Below, piece by piece: positions 25,205 to 35,801 of a stretch of 64,000 nt of DNA. The stretch's first letter is position 1; each line of letters opens with the position of its first letter. Source of the stretch: Cycas panzhihuaensis (Eukaryota > Cycadophyta); contig CM041465.1 of assembly GCA_023213395.1 (NCBI GenBank), forward strand, positions 211,799,741 through 211,863,740. Direction: 5' to 3'. The position numbers were made by a program, and so were the translations under genes. Under the pieces are notes generated by a model. The model worked only from the letters and a program-made list of their open reading frames with translations, was not told the origin of the DNA and ran no database searches.

Positions 25205-25215
25205 TTAAGGGGGGA
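25205..25215 (+). promoter_or_regulatory. Polypurine tract of copia F
   Basis: TTAAGGGGGGA immediately before the LTR start TGTTAAAAAC. Confidence 0.8.
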
Positions 25216-25461
25216 TGTTAAAAACAATACCCGACTAATGTAAATATTAAGCATTTATCTTTATTATTATTTCTTGGGCCGACGAATGTTCATTTCAGAG
25301 TCTTATGGAACTATATATATCCAAAGACATCCTTGTACTCTTAAGCTTTTTGGATCAATGTAATCGATTATTCTAAGGTGGGTTTTTCCCACTGGATATC
25401 ATGTGTATTCATTCTGCGTTTGGTGTGCATGTTTGATCTGGTTCTGCTCCTGATTTTAACA
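25216..25461 (+). repeat. 3' LTR of copia F
   Basis: It matches 19123-19365 from TGTTAAAAACAATACC to GATTTTAACA. The target duplication CCTCT follows at 25462-25466. Confidence 0.9.
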
Positions 25462-25820
25462 CCTCTAAGTATTTTAGAAATAAAATTTAGTTTGCCTTGT
25501 TATTCTAATAATTCAGCTCTAGGTGCTTGGGGTGAAACAATGAACATCCTCATAAATTTTAGGTTGTACATTACTAATGTAATATATAAGTATTTCCTTA
25601 AAAGCAATTCCAACCTTTAAATGAAGTTTTTTAAACTCATCTATATACTATTTAATAGATTACCCATCTTAAAAATAACATGCTAATCGGATAGGGTGAG
25701 GATCACTCCAATTATCTTTTGTTTGTTCTTTAAAAGCTTCCACAAAATTTTTAAACTTATAGGTTTTTCCTCTCCTTTTCCATAGCATAGCCCATGTATA
25801 CATATGCCCTTTAAGGTGGT
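25462..25820 (-). pseudogene. Gypsy Z gag, middle part
   Basis: Minus-strand gag helices. Starting at the right, HLKGHMYTWAMLWKRRGKTY (family form LxGxAxxWW...R) leads to FKNFVEAFKEQTKDNW and on to FKMGNLL and LRKYLYITLVMYNLKF. It is bounded exactly by G on the right (target copy GTGGT at 25816-25820) and by F on the left (CCTCT at 25462-25466). The N-terminal part continues on the far side of G at 44560. Confidence 0.8.
25816..25820. repeat. Target-site duplication GTGGT, left copy (element G)
   Basis: GTGGT lies just outside the left LTR and is repeated at 44560-44564, just outside the right LTR. Confidence 0.8.
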
Positions 25821-28775
25821 TGGAATCGCACCTATGGGATGGTAACTACACCTGGTTAGGATTAGGTTGGACAACAGAAGGCTCTGGAACAAAGAGTCAA
25901 TCCAACAAATGAAGAGAAACACACACACACAGGGCATCCATGCATCAGAACACAGGTTTGGGACCCACGAATGGTGTACAACTTCCCTCTAGGTAACTTA
26001 GTTTCAGTTTTGGGGGTAGCACAAGTGTGGGATATCTTCAGTTTCCCATGTAACCTCAAAATGTGAGTCTTCCCACCCCTCGATGGATGAAAGGGAAGGA
26101 GAAGACCCAACGAGGAAGTAGATCCTCATGGATGATGAAGGGATACAGATAGAGTGTAGGTAAGCAAGTGGTGTGGGAGGTACACACTTGTAGGAGGTGG
26201 TGTTGGATAACCACCTCACGCACATGACCAACCCAAGGTGGAAGGGTATTGAGATTATTACGTTGGTATGAATGTAATAGGGTTAGAGAAGGAGATATTA
26301 GAGGATGAATTCTCCTTGAACTAACCCACCTAAAGTGAGTTTTAGGGGAGCAAAGAATGATGGCATAAGTAGTTCCCACCGTCCTATGTGTGAAGGAGTC
26401 TACCTTCCATGTGCAATAGTGAATTAGTGTTTAATCAGTTATGTATGGAAACAAGAGATAAAAGAAGTATATATACAAAAGACAACAAATATACTTTCTT
26501 TTGTTTTCTCTCTAATATAAACCCTCACTCTCTTTTCACTTTAAACAAAGGAAAAAGGGGCAAGAGGGGCAAACCAATCTAACACACAGTATGCATGCTA
26601 AGGATGCAAATCCTAGTATGATGTATGTAATCAAACAGAAAGAGGAAGGGGATATCTCCTATTTTGTTCTCTTTCTTAAAATGTAAGTTAGCGTGCATAT
26701 GTAAACGGATGGTACAAATTAGTCCCCATTTATCTTTTCCCTTTATGTTCTTATTATGCAAACACGCAAACTTAAAAGATAAGCATTGAAAAAGATCTAC
26801 AAAAGGAAGGCAAGTAGCTTGAAAATGGTGTGGTCAAGCAAAGTCATCATCGTACACCTCATCCACTTCTTCTTTTCCTTCTCCCAACACACGGATAGTG
26901 TAGAGGCTTTCTTACCTTCCCCAAAATGAAAGGAAGAAAGCAAGAAAGGTAAAGGAAAAAGAACTATGCTAAAAGCTGGAATAGCCAAGGAAGAGGAAAA
27001 CAAAGAGAAGTACCTAGATTGAAATGGTTCGTCCTGCTCTGTGAGTGACATGTTAAACCTATAATCACAAAGGATTTCTCCCTCTTCTAAGGGACTACTA
27101 GAGTGCTAAGCAAATATATATATATGTATCTATGAAATGCTAAGAGTATTATAAGTTAAAGCACTTCAAATCAAGTAAACTTTCAACCAAAGAACAACTC
27201 CAAATCTCCTCAAAGCCAACAACATAAGACAAGGGATGCAGATGGTTAGCCTCAAAATGGCTAACCCTCTAACAAGTGCACCTCCATGCTGCCTCTAAGA
27301 ATAGGAGACAATAAGTTGGGATAGCCTAATGGTAGCAGGTGATGAGAGAAATAAAGAGCATGAGATTTGTAAATATTGTCTATGTTGCAAGTATTGCTAT
27401 GTGCAGTAATTTGTAACTTTGATTAAGCCAAGACCCAAAGTCAATATGAGACACTATACTGGCTGGAAAATTTGCCAAAGTGAGGTGCTCAAGCACGAAA
27501 TAATGTAACAAGGGGCTGTGTACATTGATATCCAACGATGACCTACTCCTAAAAGCTCTTTGGCAGCCCAAGAAAGGTGTAAGAGGAGGAGAGGAAAAGA
27601 GGAGAAGGGGGTTGCCCTTGAGGAGTAGGCCTAGTTGGGTACGGAACCCACCTTAGCTCTTTTCTCTCATTCTTTGAGGACCTCTCCCTGCAGCCTCCTT
27701 AGAGAAACTAGGAGAGGGCGGGAAGATAATATGGATAGAAAGAGATGGATGGAGGGAATACCCCTTGTATGCACTAGAAAGCTAGAAAATGAAAGATATT
27801 CCAAATGATCTAATCTCTTTTAAGGAAATTTAAAAGTAACAAAATGGAGCAAACATGAGATGGTACCTACTAGGCTGGATTAGAGATAGGCTTGCATGAG
27901 AAAATGGCAAAAAATAATAGATTTATGGTGCTTACATGTGGATCCCTAAAAGAGGAATAAAACGTGGAGACAAACTTGCTAAACTTATTGATAGGGCATG
28001 TAGGCGAAACTTGGAGTATATCCTTGCTTGGAGAAGCTTATTGGTGAGCCTGCTACCATGAATCCAAGCTGGAGAGGGCAGATCTTAGGCTAGAGCATAG
28101 GGGAATCAAGTGTTGCAGGGCATTCATATAGAAAACTACATGTGAAAGAAGGAGAAGAGAGGAGAGTAGGTGGAAGAAGAGGAGGAAAATGAAGTTCTTT
28201 TGGGCTTTATACGTAACCCTAGCTTGAATGGATGATTAAGGTTAGGCTAGGACTCGGGGGATGATGAAGCCATATGGCAATTTTAGGAAAAAAGTGAAAT
28301 TTACCACGGTAGATTAAAAAAAAATGTTAAGTGACAGTCGCCCCATGGCAAACTTCACGGTACTGTAAAGTTTACTGTGGTACCGTGACATTTGCAGTGG
28401 TGTAGTAATAGAGGAAAAAGTAAGACAAAAAAGGGGGCCTAGGAGCCTTAAAGGAGGGTACCCTAGGCCTAGGAGCGGCTAGCCCTCTGTCTAGGTGGTT
28501 GGGGATAGTCATATAGAGAGGATGACCTAAACCGAATGGGGTACTAGAGCGGTAAGATTCCCAGGAAACCAATAACTGGAATAAGGATGTACCAATCACA
28601 CTTAGCGGGGTGTTAAGGGCTATGATGTGGCAAAGAGGATGTGAACGGATCACATGGATTGAGTGACACTTGAGACAATATGGAGGTGTATAGGAGGGTT
28701 ATAGAGTGCCATGGGGATGCATATCCCATGGATCATCATAGGCTGAGAGAACCCATTCCCAGTAGCTGGGAAATA
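25821..28775 (-). repeat. 3' LTR of gypsy G
   Basis: It matches 41455-44559 along its whole length, from TGGAATCGCACCTATGGGAT to CCCAGTAGCTGGGAAATA. It lacks about 155 bases present in the right copy (44378-44531). It holds no coding frame I trust; the plus- and minus-strand frames here recur in the other copy only as decayed forms. A GGTACC-centred inverted repeat lies at 28356-28387. Confidence 0.85.
28356..28387. repeat. Inverted repeat CACGGTAC ... GTACCGTG in the G LTR
   Basis: Arms of 8 bases enclose a second short inverted repeat, GTAAA-G-TTTAC. A decayed copy is in the other LTR (43985-44019), and a related palindrome lies at 31051-31076. Confidence 0.7.
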
Positions 28776-28788
28776 ATGCCCCCTTGGC
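28776..28788 (-). promoter_or_regulatory. Polypurine tract of gypsy G
   Basis: On the minus strand CCAAGGGGGCAT directly precedes the LTR. Confidence 0.65.
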
Positions 28789-28849
28789 AGTAAAGCCTCA
28801 CAGCTCTGAGGCGTAATGCGATGGTGAATGCTGGCAACACAATGTTAGT

Positions 28850-28928
28850 AACACACATACACACACACACACATACAAACACACATATATACACATACAT
28901 ACACACACACACACACACACATACACAC

Positions 28929-28972
<44 letters not shown>

Positions 28973-29119
28973 GTATGTATGCATACATATATATATATAT
29001 ATGTATGTATACATATATGTATATATATATGTATATATATGTATATATATGTATATATATATGTATATATATGTATATATATATGTATATATATGTATAT
29101 ATATATATGTATATATATG

Positions 29120-29161
<42 letters not shown>

Positions 29162-29165
29162 CAAA
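28850..29165. repeat. Compound microsatellite (CA)n, (ATAC)n, (TA)n, (GTATATAT)n
   Basis: Simple sequence of about 315 bases between the G polypurine tract and the extra RNase H. Long tyrosine, isoleucine and histidine frames on both strands here are artefacts of the repeat. Confidence 0.95.
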
Positions 29166-29479
29166 TAATCATAACAATGGTGCAATCCAAGGGCAATGAC
29201 GAGTGTCATGGTGAAACGCATGGGTGTAGAGGCAAGGATGAGACAATATAGGGGCTGTCTATGTGTTTCCATATAGATAACCGGCAATGATAGTAGATGA
29301 GGGGGATGCTCCCATCATAAAAGTAGAATGGAAGGGTGGTGAGGACCACACATAAGATTAGACTAATGTCATGAACAAAGAGCTATGTACAGACACAAGT
29401 CAAGAATAATAAGAGTTATGTGCTAGGATGCTAAGTGTAGAGTGAAGAAAACAAACCTGGTGGTCACCATAGTTTAACC

Positions 29480-30100
29480 TCATTAGCAACTAGCTTTCAG
29501 AGGTGCAAACGGATCACGATGTGAAGGACAAGATGACCTGAGATTTGGGCACTTGGGCAACCAGACAAGTCTCTCAAGGTGGGTCGATAAGGAGAGGGAG
29601 GTGATGCTCAAGGATGAGGTGAACTAAGCTGTTTGCCTCGATGGTGAGAGCCCGAGGAATGTGTCAGATGTCAATAGATGGAAAATAAGACAACAAGGAC
29701 CTAGCAGTCAAGGTGAGGGCTCTCAAGCATAGGCACTGCACCTGGTAGACCTAGGTGAGATGGGACACTATAACTTGAGAGTTGTAGAAGAGAACAATAG
29801 GTGCATGGTGGAAGCATAGTGCATCGGTAAGGGCCTCAATAACAATTGTGTACTTAGCTTCATTATTGGTGGCCTTGGGAAGAAAGATCCTGCACGCGAA
29901 AGTCATGTCCTAATGGTCACGGAGAATCCACATAGTGACGAAGGAACTGGGTTGCCATGACTCCTGCCATCGGTGAAAATAAGTAATGCCATGATAGAAA
30001 GGATTGAGGTCTCGGTGAGAGAAATTGTTGACAGGATCAAGAAGTGAGGAGGACTCAATGATATCAAACCATTGTAAGAGACTCGATTGACTGTCAATAA
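29480..30100 (-). pseudogene. Extra RNase H-like domain in the 3' region of G
   Basis: The minus strand shows an RNase H fold in order: FTDGRSHGNP (first D) at about 29950-29975, a frameshift, then FACRIFLPKATNNEAKYTIV (catalytic E in NNEAKY) near 29820-29895, LFYNSQVIV where the family has a D-S motif, and HIPRALTIEANSLVHLI where the family has EAD. Two catalytic aspartates are thus asparagine, each explained by one G-to-A change. The NNEA motif is typical of the RNase H type found in plant Tat elements and bacteria, not the ordinary gypsy RNase H, which is present separately at 35900-36435. It lies about 0.7 kb from the 3' LTR, downstream of integrase. Its frame upstream of 30000 is unclear. 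Confidence 0.7.
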
Positions 30101-31050
30101 AGGTTATAAAGGGTAGGCGTAAATGTATATGAGGCTATCCGAGGGTGAGGAAGACTATCCGATGCACGGAGAGGACTGATGGTGAAAAGGCCCCTCTGGA
30201 GGTGCTAAAGGTCACTTAAGGAAGTGAAGTGTGGTCCCAAGTGGGGAGGATGCTTCCTTTAGAAGCCTCAGAGGCATAAATGGGCAACAAAAACAGGTTC
30301 AGGATGGTGAAATGAGCCAAATGAGTATAAACTCTAGTATATATGGAGGTGGCACATAAAATGAGGTAAAAGGGGCCTTGTAAGGCCAAAGAGAGGGGTG
30401 CCATAAATGCACCCAAAGGGTCAGGAGAAAAGAAGGCCACGGAGAAGAAATGGGAGACAGACTTAGAAGGAAAAGGTGATTAAGAAAGAGAGATGGTCCC
30501 AAGGGCTGTCACAGCAAGAGAAATGGAAGAGGTGCTCATCAGGGCCCCTTGCCTATATAAGGAAAACTCGACAAAAATTGAATTCATTTTCATGGGCTCA
30601 CAATCAATTCAAAGCCCTTCTCCTTACGCAGTAGAATGCCGCTCAACTTTAGAGGTATGCAAAGAGAGATTAGACTATCAGATCGGGATGCAGAGGCAGC
30701 TAGTGAGACCAGGGAGTCGAGATGGCAGTAGCGAGGCTGGATCCAGTGAGTGGATCACCTGTTCCCTAAACTATTTTGTCATTTGAATTTAATGGTTTTT
30801 TAGTATTTTTTAGTAGAGCTTTTGGCCCCTTATGGGTGAATAGTAATCTCTTGGAGTCTGAATTGGACTTAGCAAGAGGGGGGACCAGGGCATTAGGTAG
30901 CCCTCGTCCCAATGGGCCAAAGCATAGCCTACTTAAGCAAAAATTTTTTATTTTTAAGGTGAAACCCCTTAATATGGGGGTATGATTAGACCGCAAAGAA
31001 AGATCGCAGCGTCGCAATCTTTGCTACTAAAATCTTAGTGGCCCCAATGC
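30101..31050. other. Non-assigned 3' region of G
   Basis: A stretch with short frames on both strands. A 97-aa plus-strand frame (30493-30786) is open but has no motif I recognise; it may belong to the 5' part of the antisense gene that follows. Nothing else is supported. Confidence 0.5.
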
Positions 31051-31076
31051 TAAACTCTACGGTACCACAGAGTTTA
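31051..31076. repeat. Near-perfect 26-bp palindrome around GGTACC
   Basis: TAAACTCT, AC, GGTACC, AC, AGAGTTTA. It lies upstream of the antisense plant mobile domain frame and resembles the inverted repeats in both G LTRs. Confidence 0.75.
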
Positions 31077-31342
31077 GAATGGTGCAAAGGCAGACATGTT
31101 GAAAAATATAAAGGATGGCCCGAAGGAGAGCCAAACCTTAATCATGGAAGAATGAGGGGCAGTTTTGAAGGCAGGTAAGCAGGTTTAGATGAGTTTTGAC
31201 TAGTTTTTTGGGTATTTTATAAGCAGTTATCGCGGTGGACAACCATGAGAACATAGGAGTAGCCATGCTTAGCTTCATCAAGATGATGTCTTGTAGACAT
31301 AAGCGAGTGCTAGGGAGGTGTGGCCTACTAAAGGCCATTAGG

Positions 31343-32497
31343 ATGCCATAATATGCATCTGATCAACACCTCCTAGTGGACATAGTCTCGCATTGGGATC
31401 GATAGAGGTATGTATTCCATGTCCCCTAAGTGGGAGATGTCACAGTCATATTAGAAGACGTTTGGAGGATCCTAGGGGCACCAGCAGTAGGAGCACCAGT
31501 GTCGCTAGGTGCATTACATAGTAATGATGCTGCACACAGGGAGGCAGTGACTTACTTCACAGGTTAGGACCAGTGGAAGAGGAGGGGCATTCTTGTATAG
31601 AGTATGATCATGTCTAGGATTCCTCGAGTGAGGAAGTTAATTACATTGTGCATTTTATTCTAGATATCATGAAAACAGAATTATAGGGACATACCCAGTG
31701 GGTGGATGGACATTGTAAGGAGATGTGAGGCCAAGGAGAGGTTGGATTAGGCTACATTGATAACGATGAACTTGATCGCCCAGTTAGATGCCATTAGGGT
31801 AGCTGAGAGATGAGGACTATCATACAACATGCTGTTGCAGTGTTAGTTCTTTGATCATTTTGGGGCAGTGGCACCGGTAGGAGGACCGCATATGATCTCA
31901 GCATGGGCTCCCATGGTCCACAGGTGGTAGACTCAATTCAGGGAAATCAAGGACAAGGCATACATCCAGCATTCAGTGGAGGCTACATCACTAGACTTCC
32001 TCACCATGGAAGACTATACATCATAGCTATATAGAGGGGTGAGGTGGGATAGTGATGATGAGGTATGAGGAGTAGGAGGTGCCCCTAGCAATTGAGATGA
32101 TGACGATGGGGATGACGAAGGTGATGTGGCTGGCCCATCAGGAGTAGCAAGTGGAGAGTTAGGTCCATCAGGGACCGTAGGAGGAGAGGCAGGACCATCA
32201 GGAGCTGCAGGAGGAGAGGTAGGTCCATCAGGGATTGCAAGGAGAAGTGGAGCACCCCAGACACCAGTGTAGAGGTTGAGGATAATGGGGAGAGCCCAAG
32301 CAGTGGCAGCACCAATAGAGGAGGGTGGAGGTGCCCTAGTAGGGCAGGCGATTGATGAGGTGGTACTGGAGGAGGAGGAGGTACCAACAGTAGGGGGAGG
32401 ATCTAAAGAGGAGGTGATCATCTTAGTTAGGGAGTCGGTAGTCCCAACAGGTGAGATGCTACCTTTTCCCATCGTCTTTCGATCACTAGATATCTAG
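31343..32497 (+). pseudogene. Antisense gene in G: plant mobile domain with GPSG acidic repeats
   Basis: One plus-strand frame of about 385 codons, opposite to gag-pol, holds together with no frameshift but about fifteen in-frame stops. Nearly all of these are TAG, TAA or TGA where one transition restores Q, R or W. The N-terminal part has LLVDIVSHWDR, RYVFHVP, GDVTVILEDVWRILGAPAVG, the signature of the plant mobile domain (family pattern: R-W, THTFHLP, GEMTxTLEDVxxLLGLP). Later come WMDIVRRCEAKERL, FFDHFGAVAPVGGPHMISAW and RVRWDSDDE-type acidic residues. The C-terminal part has four GPSG repeats and a glutamate-rich end. The domain is known from plant MAIN/MAIL-type proteins and from transposable elements. 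Its role in retroelements is not settled. Confidence 0.75.
32132..32247 (+). repeat. 30-bp minisatellite encoding GPSG-x-x-GGE
   Basis: Four imperfect in-frame units starting at 32132, 32162, 32192 and 32222 (the last partial). Each starts GGNCCATCAGG and encodes glycine, proline, serine, glycine and then a GGE-like end. Confidence 0.85.
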
Positions 32498-33165
32498 TTG
32501 CTTTATTTTGTTTAGTTTGTTTAGTATAGATATAGATATACATATACTAACACACGGCATATAGGATTTCATAGGGGCAGTGGACATCGGGAGGTTGGGC
32601 AAGGTAATAGTCTGGGAGATATTCCCCCAGGCCTATACAGAGGAGCAACCTCCTATCTAGGTAGGAGAGGAGTCAGAGCCTGTAGGGGCCCACATGGTGA
32701 CATTCGCCCCATTAGTCAGGGCCAAAGACATGTAGGCGTGAGAGTCCCGTGAGCATGAGGTGCGAGTAGGATGACCACAGGAGAGCTGGACATGACTAGG
32801 GTGGAGAGGGATGCTCTACGAGGCTGGGTCCAGGCTCTAGAGGTTCGTGGAGGAGTAGGTGATGATACAGAGAGTTGCATTAGGATAGTGATGCTAGAGG
32901 AGTGGCTCTAAGGAGTAGAGGGTGAGAGCAATCATATCCGTGCACGATACAATCGGTTAGTGGACTAGATGGTGTCAAGGTCATCACAGCAGGTGACATA
33001 TACTCATAGGGCATCGATAACCCCGTGGAGGTCTCGGGATAAGGGAACGAGGCGGGGAACTCCTAGAGGTGCAAGAGGAGTCTGGGAGGCATGTGGTCCC
33101 CAGGAGAGCGATCAAATAGACCAGGAGATGATACCCCAGGAGCAAGATAGCATGGGAGAGTAGGA
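32498..33165 (+). pseudogene. Possible C-terminal part of the antisense G gene
   Basis: After an AT-rich gap of about 70 bases that could be an intron, plus-strand coding-like sequence resumes. It has RDALRGWVQALE, a short helical stretch, and at 32969-33163 a basic frame with SRDKGTRRGTPRGARGVWEA and an acidic, glutamine-rich end. The frame has stops. Linking it to the plant mobile domain frame is inference from position, strand and lack of any gag-pol sequence on the other strand. Confidence 0.45.
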
Positions 33166-33922
33166 CATACCAGTTTTGATTTGGGAAAGCACCAGACCTC
33201 CAAGGAGTCACCATATATTACCACATGATTGTACTCCTCCCTGCAAGGATTTCGACTTCCTGTGGATGATGTACCATACCATTTACATGATATGACACAT
33301 AATGGTTTTATGTATATAGACAGGGCCATTGGCACCCCATTTGGTATACACTGATGTGTGTGATGTCACATGATGATGGATGATATTGTATTTGCTTTTA
33401 TATGTATGTTTGTGTGTATATATATGAGGGTACGCAGATGTATGAGGAACTATAGATCGTGATGTTTTTGAGTTGATTATTATATGGTTTGAGTTTGAGG
33501 TTTGTTTGAGCTACACACACTTCCTTTCATGTAAGGTCACATTCCTAGTGGGCACACACATGATCGCCATAAGCAGTGGGAATGGACATATGTGACGCTA
33601 GGAGATAGGGCGACATACATGTCCATATAGGAGTATAATGGAATATACAAAGGAAGTACTAGCAGGAAGGGAGCGATAATACTCCAGCACACCATCTTAG
33701 TTGGGGAATGTTTCCAGGCTCAGAAGCGGGAGGGACAACACATACAATTAGGAAGACGGAGCCCCTCAGAGGAAAAGGGGGACTGAGGGTTCCACGAGAG
33801 GAACCTAAAAAAGCAAGAAGGCCACCCTGAGCCACCATTCCACCTGTGACTAGAGGGAATGGGGACATGCTTAGGGTGGTAGTTTAGGCTCATTTCGAAG
33901 AGCAAAGGGAGGAGCATAATAG
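33166..33922. other. Spacer between antisense gene and integrase of G
   Basis: Between the two convergent coding regions. No frame or motif I can support. Short minus-strand frames at 33659-33926 have no recognisable domain. Confidence 0.5.
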
Positions 33923-35197
33923 TCATGCATAAAATTTCTTTAGGAATTTCCCATTAATAGCCTTCTCAAATTCGAGGGCCTCCAGGGTGGTGATCCTGTA
34001 AGCACCATTCCCGAGGATCTCGAGAATAATAAAAGGGCCAACCCATTTGGGTCTGAACTTGGTCAGGCGATCATCGAGATACTCCAATTTGAGGATGTGA
34101 TCCCTAAGATGTAAAGGATGGGAATGGAGGTGTTTGTCATATGTCATTTATACCCTGGCCTTAGAAGTGAGGTTCGCTTGGTAGGTGTTCAAGTGCTTCT
34201 TGTCCAAGGCTTCGTGGTCTAAGAGGCGAGCCAAGCAGATAGGCTCCTCATCAATAAGACCTCGGAGAGAGACTCGTAAGGAAGGAATCTCCACTTCTAA
34301 TGGGAGAACCACCTGCTCAGAGATTAAGGAGAAAGGAGTCATTCATGTAGTTGTGCGAGATAGATGTGCGATATGTCCATAGAGTGGAACGAAGTTGAGA
34401 TGCCAATCCCTTTGGGATTGGGCCACGCTTTTTAAAATATTTATAAGGGTTTTATTGAATGATTTGACCTAGCCATTGGCCTAGGGTTAATAGAGAGAGG
34501 ACGTTTTGTGAGAAATGTTAAATTTCTTGTAGAGCTCGTCCATCTCCTTATTACAAAAAGGAGTCCCCTTATCCATGATCGGGATATTGAGAACTCTATA
34601 ATGATAGATGATATGTTGGTAGACAAAGGTGGCTATCGCCTTACTAGGAGTAGTAGTTAAAGGGATTGGTTCCACCTATTTAGTAAAGTACTCAGAAAGG
34701 GCCAAGATGAACTTGTGTCATGACAAAGAAGGCGGCGATATGGCTCTAATAAGGTCCAACCCCATTAGGAGAAGGGCCATGGAGATATGATAGGATGGAG
34801 AGCCTTGAAGGCAAGTGAGTGATGTTGGCATGCTCCTAGCATTGCTAACATCTTAGGGTATAGGCATAGGCATCCTTAAAAGGGACAACTAATAATACCC
34901 CTTATAGAGGATCCTTTGGGCTATGGATTAGACCCTAAAGTGGCCCCTCGCAAATGTCGTTGTGGCATTTACAAAGTATTTGGTTCGCTTCGTCGGGGTT
35001 GACGCAGCGAAGAAGGATCCCATCGAAGGATCTTTTATACAATACTTTGCCTATAAGGAAGTACTACCTGGCAGTAGCCCGAATATGAGACCTTACTTTG
35101 TTGCTAGCTTCGGGGTGATACTCTTGCTAAGCGAGGTATTATACAATATCCCCATACCACTCGCTGTTAACAAATGGATAAGGAGGAGAGTCTTGAA
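33923..35197 (-). pseudogene. Gypsy G integrase
   Basis: Minus strand, read right to left. The linker has PYPFVNSEWYGDI and VLYKRSFDGILLRCVNPDEA at about 34990-35180. The zinc finger has CHNDICEGPL and then GYYWL and C-x-x-C remnants next to HANITHLP at 34800-34960. The core has an LDLIRA-like first D, EYFTKWVEPIPLTTTPSKAI and ITDKGTPFCN-type sequence (here IMDKGTPFCNKEMDELYKKF) at 34487-34675. The C-terminal part, open at 33923-34147, has KFRPKWVGPFIILEILGNGA and NGKFLKKFYA, with no chromodomain seen. Stops and a few shifts break it. It inserts cDNA when intact. Confidence 0.85.
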
Positions 35198-35801
35198 TGT
35201 TGAGAATACAAGGTCCCAATCCTTCTGCTGCCACCAAGATCTAAACTATTCTTGCAACTAGTTATAGAAATCAAAACTAAAAATTACATGCAAGTTATTA
35301 AACCAGAGATAAAACAAATAGACTGAACAAGAAAGCTAAGCACATAGATACACCCGATATAACATGGTAAAACCCTAGCAGTGTACTAGGGAAACATCTA
35401 CACAGGAAAGGTATCGATCTTTATTGTCATAGAATGGAGAAAGTATATATAATCTTACAGCAGAGTGCTCACAGCAACAACAACCAGCTGCCTAAATCCT
35501 CATAGTACATTAAACAAACTCAACATAATGAAACATGCCCTAAATCGAGCTACAGGAGAGAGTCATAGGAGGCACAAATCTAGATCATAGAATCTAGGGT
35601 ATTTTTTATTGGATGATCATGATTCTCTTTATAATTTAATATAGTTTTTAGTGCTAATTTTTTGGGTCAAGGGCTATCACCCCTAAACCCCCACTTAGCA
35701 GGGGGCATTCCACGCCCACCGTATCCCTCTCACTAAGAGGGGCTCCCGCCCCCCTTGGAACACCCTAAGAAAGGTTTGGGGGGGAAACTACGTTGCTAAC
35801 A
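35198..35801 (-). repeat. Solo-LTR-like insertion inside G pol
   Basis: On the minus strand it starts TGTTAGCAACGTAG and ends TTGTATTCTCAACA, giving TGTT...AACA ends. It has a TATA-like GATTATATATACTTTC at about 35437-35455 and no coding capacity. It separates a stub of the second RNase H from the integrase linker. I see no matching 5-bp duplication at its ends. Similar sequence is not elsewhere in the window. Confidence 0.6.

Larger units (their letters stand above)
19123..25461 (+). mobile_element. Copia F, full-length, plus strand
   Basis: A structurally complete Ty1/copia element inserted in the gag of gypsy Z. It has 243-bp and 246-bp LTRs, a CCTCT target duplication, a primer-binding site, a 1.8-kb leader, gag, protease, integrase, RT, RNase H and a polypurine tract. 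By eye the two LTRs differ at roughly one site in twelve, so the insertion is old. It is a different family from A, C and E. Confidence 0.9.

Noticed and set aside
28736-29287. Long frames of tyrosine, isoleucine and histidine on both strands
   Set aside because: They are translations of the (TA)n/(CA)n microsatellite.
32014-32472. A 152-aa minus-strand proline- and serine-rich frame
   Set aside because: It is the complement of the GPSG repeat region of the plus-strand antisense gene, whose conserved domain fixes the strand.
34962-35261. A 99-aa plus-strand frame that looks like a small membrane protein of a host gene
   Set aside because: The minus strand of the same bases reads as the gypsy G integrase linker and zinc finger (VLYKRSFDGILLRCVNPDEA, CHNDICEG). 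The plus frame is its antisense shadow, starts at a GTG, and its end lies in LTR-like sequence.
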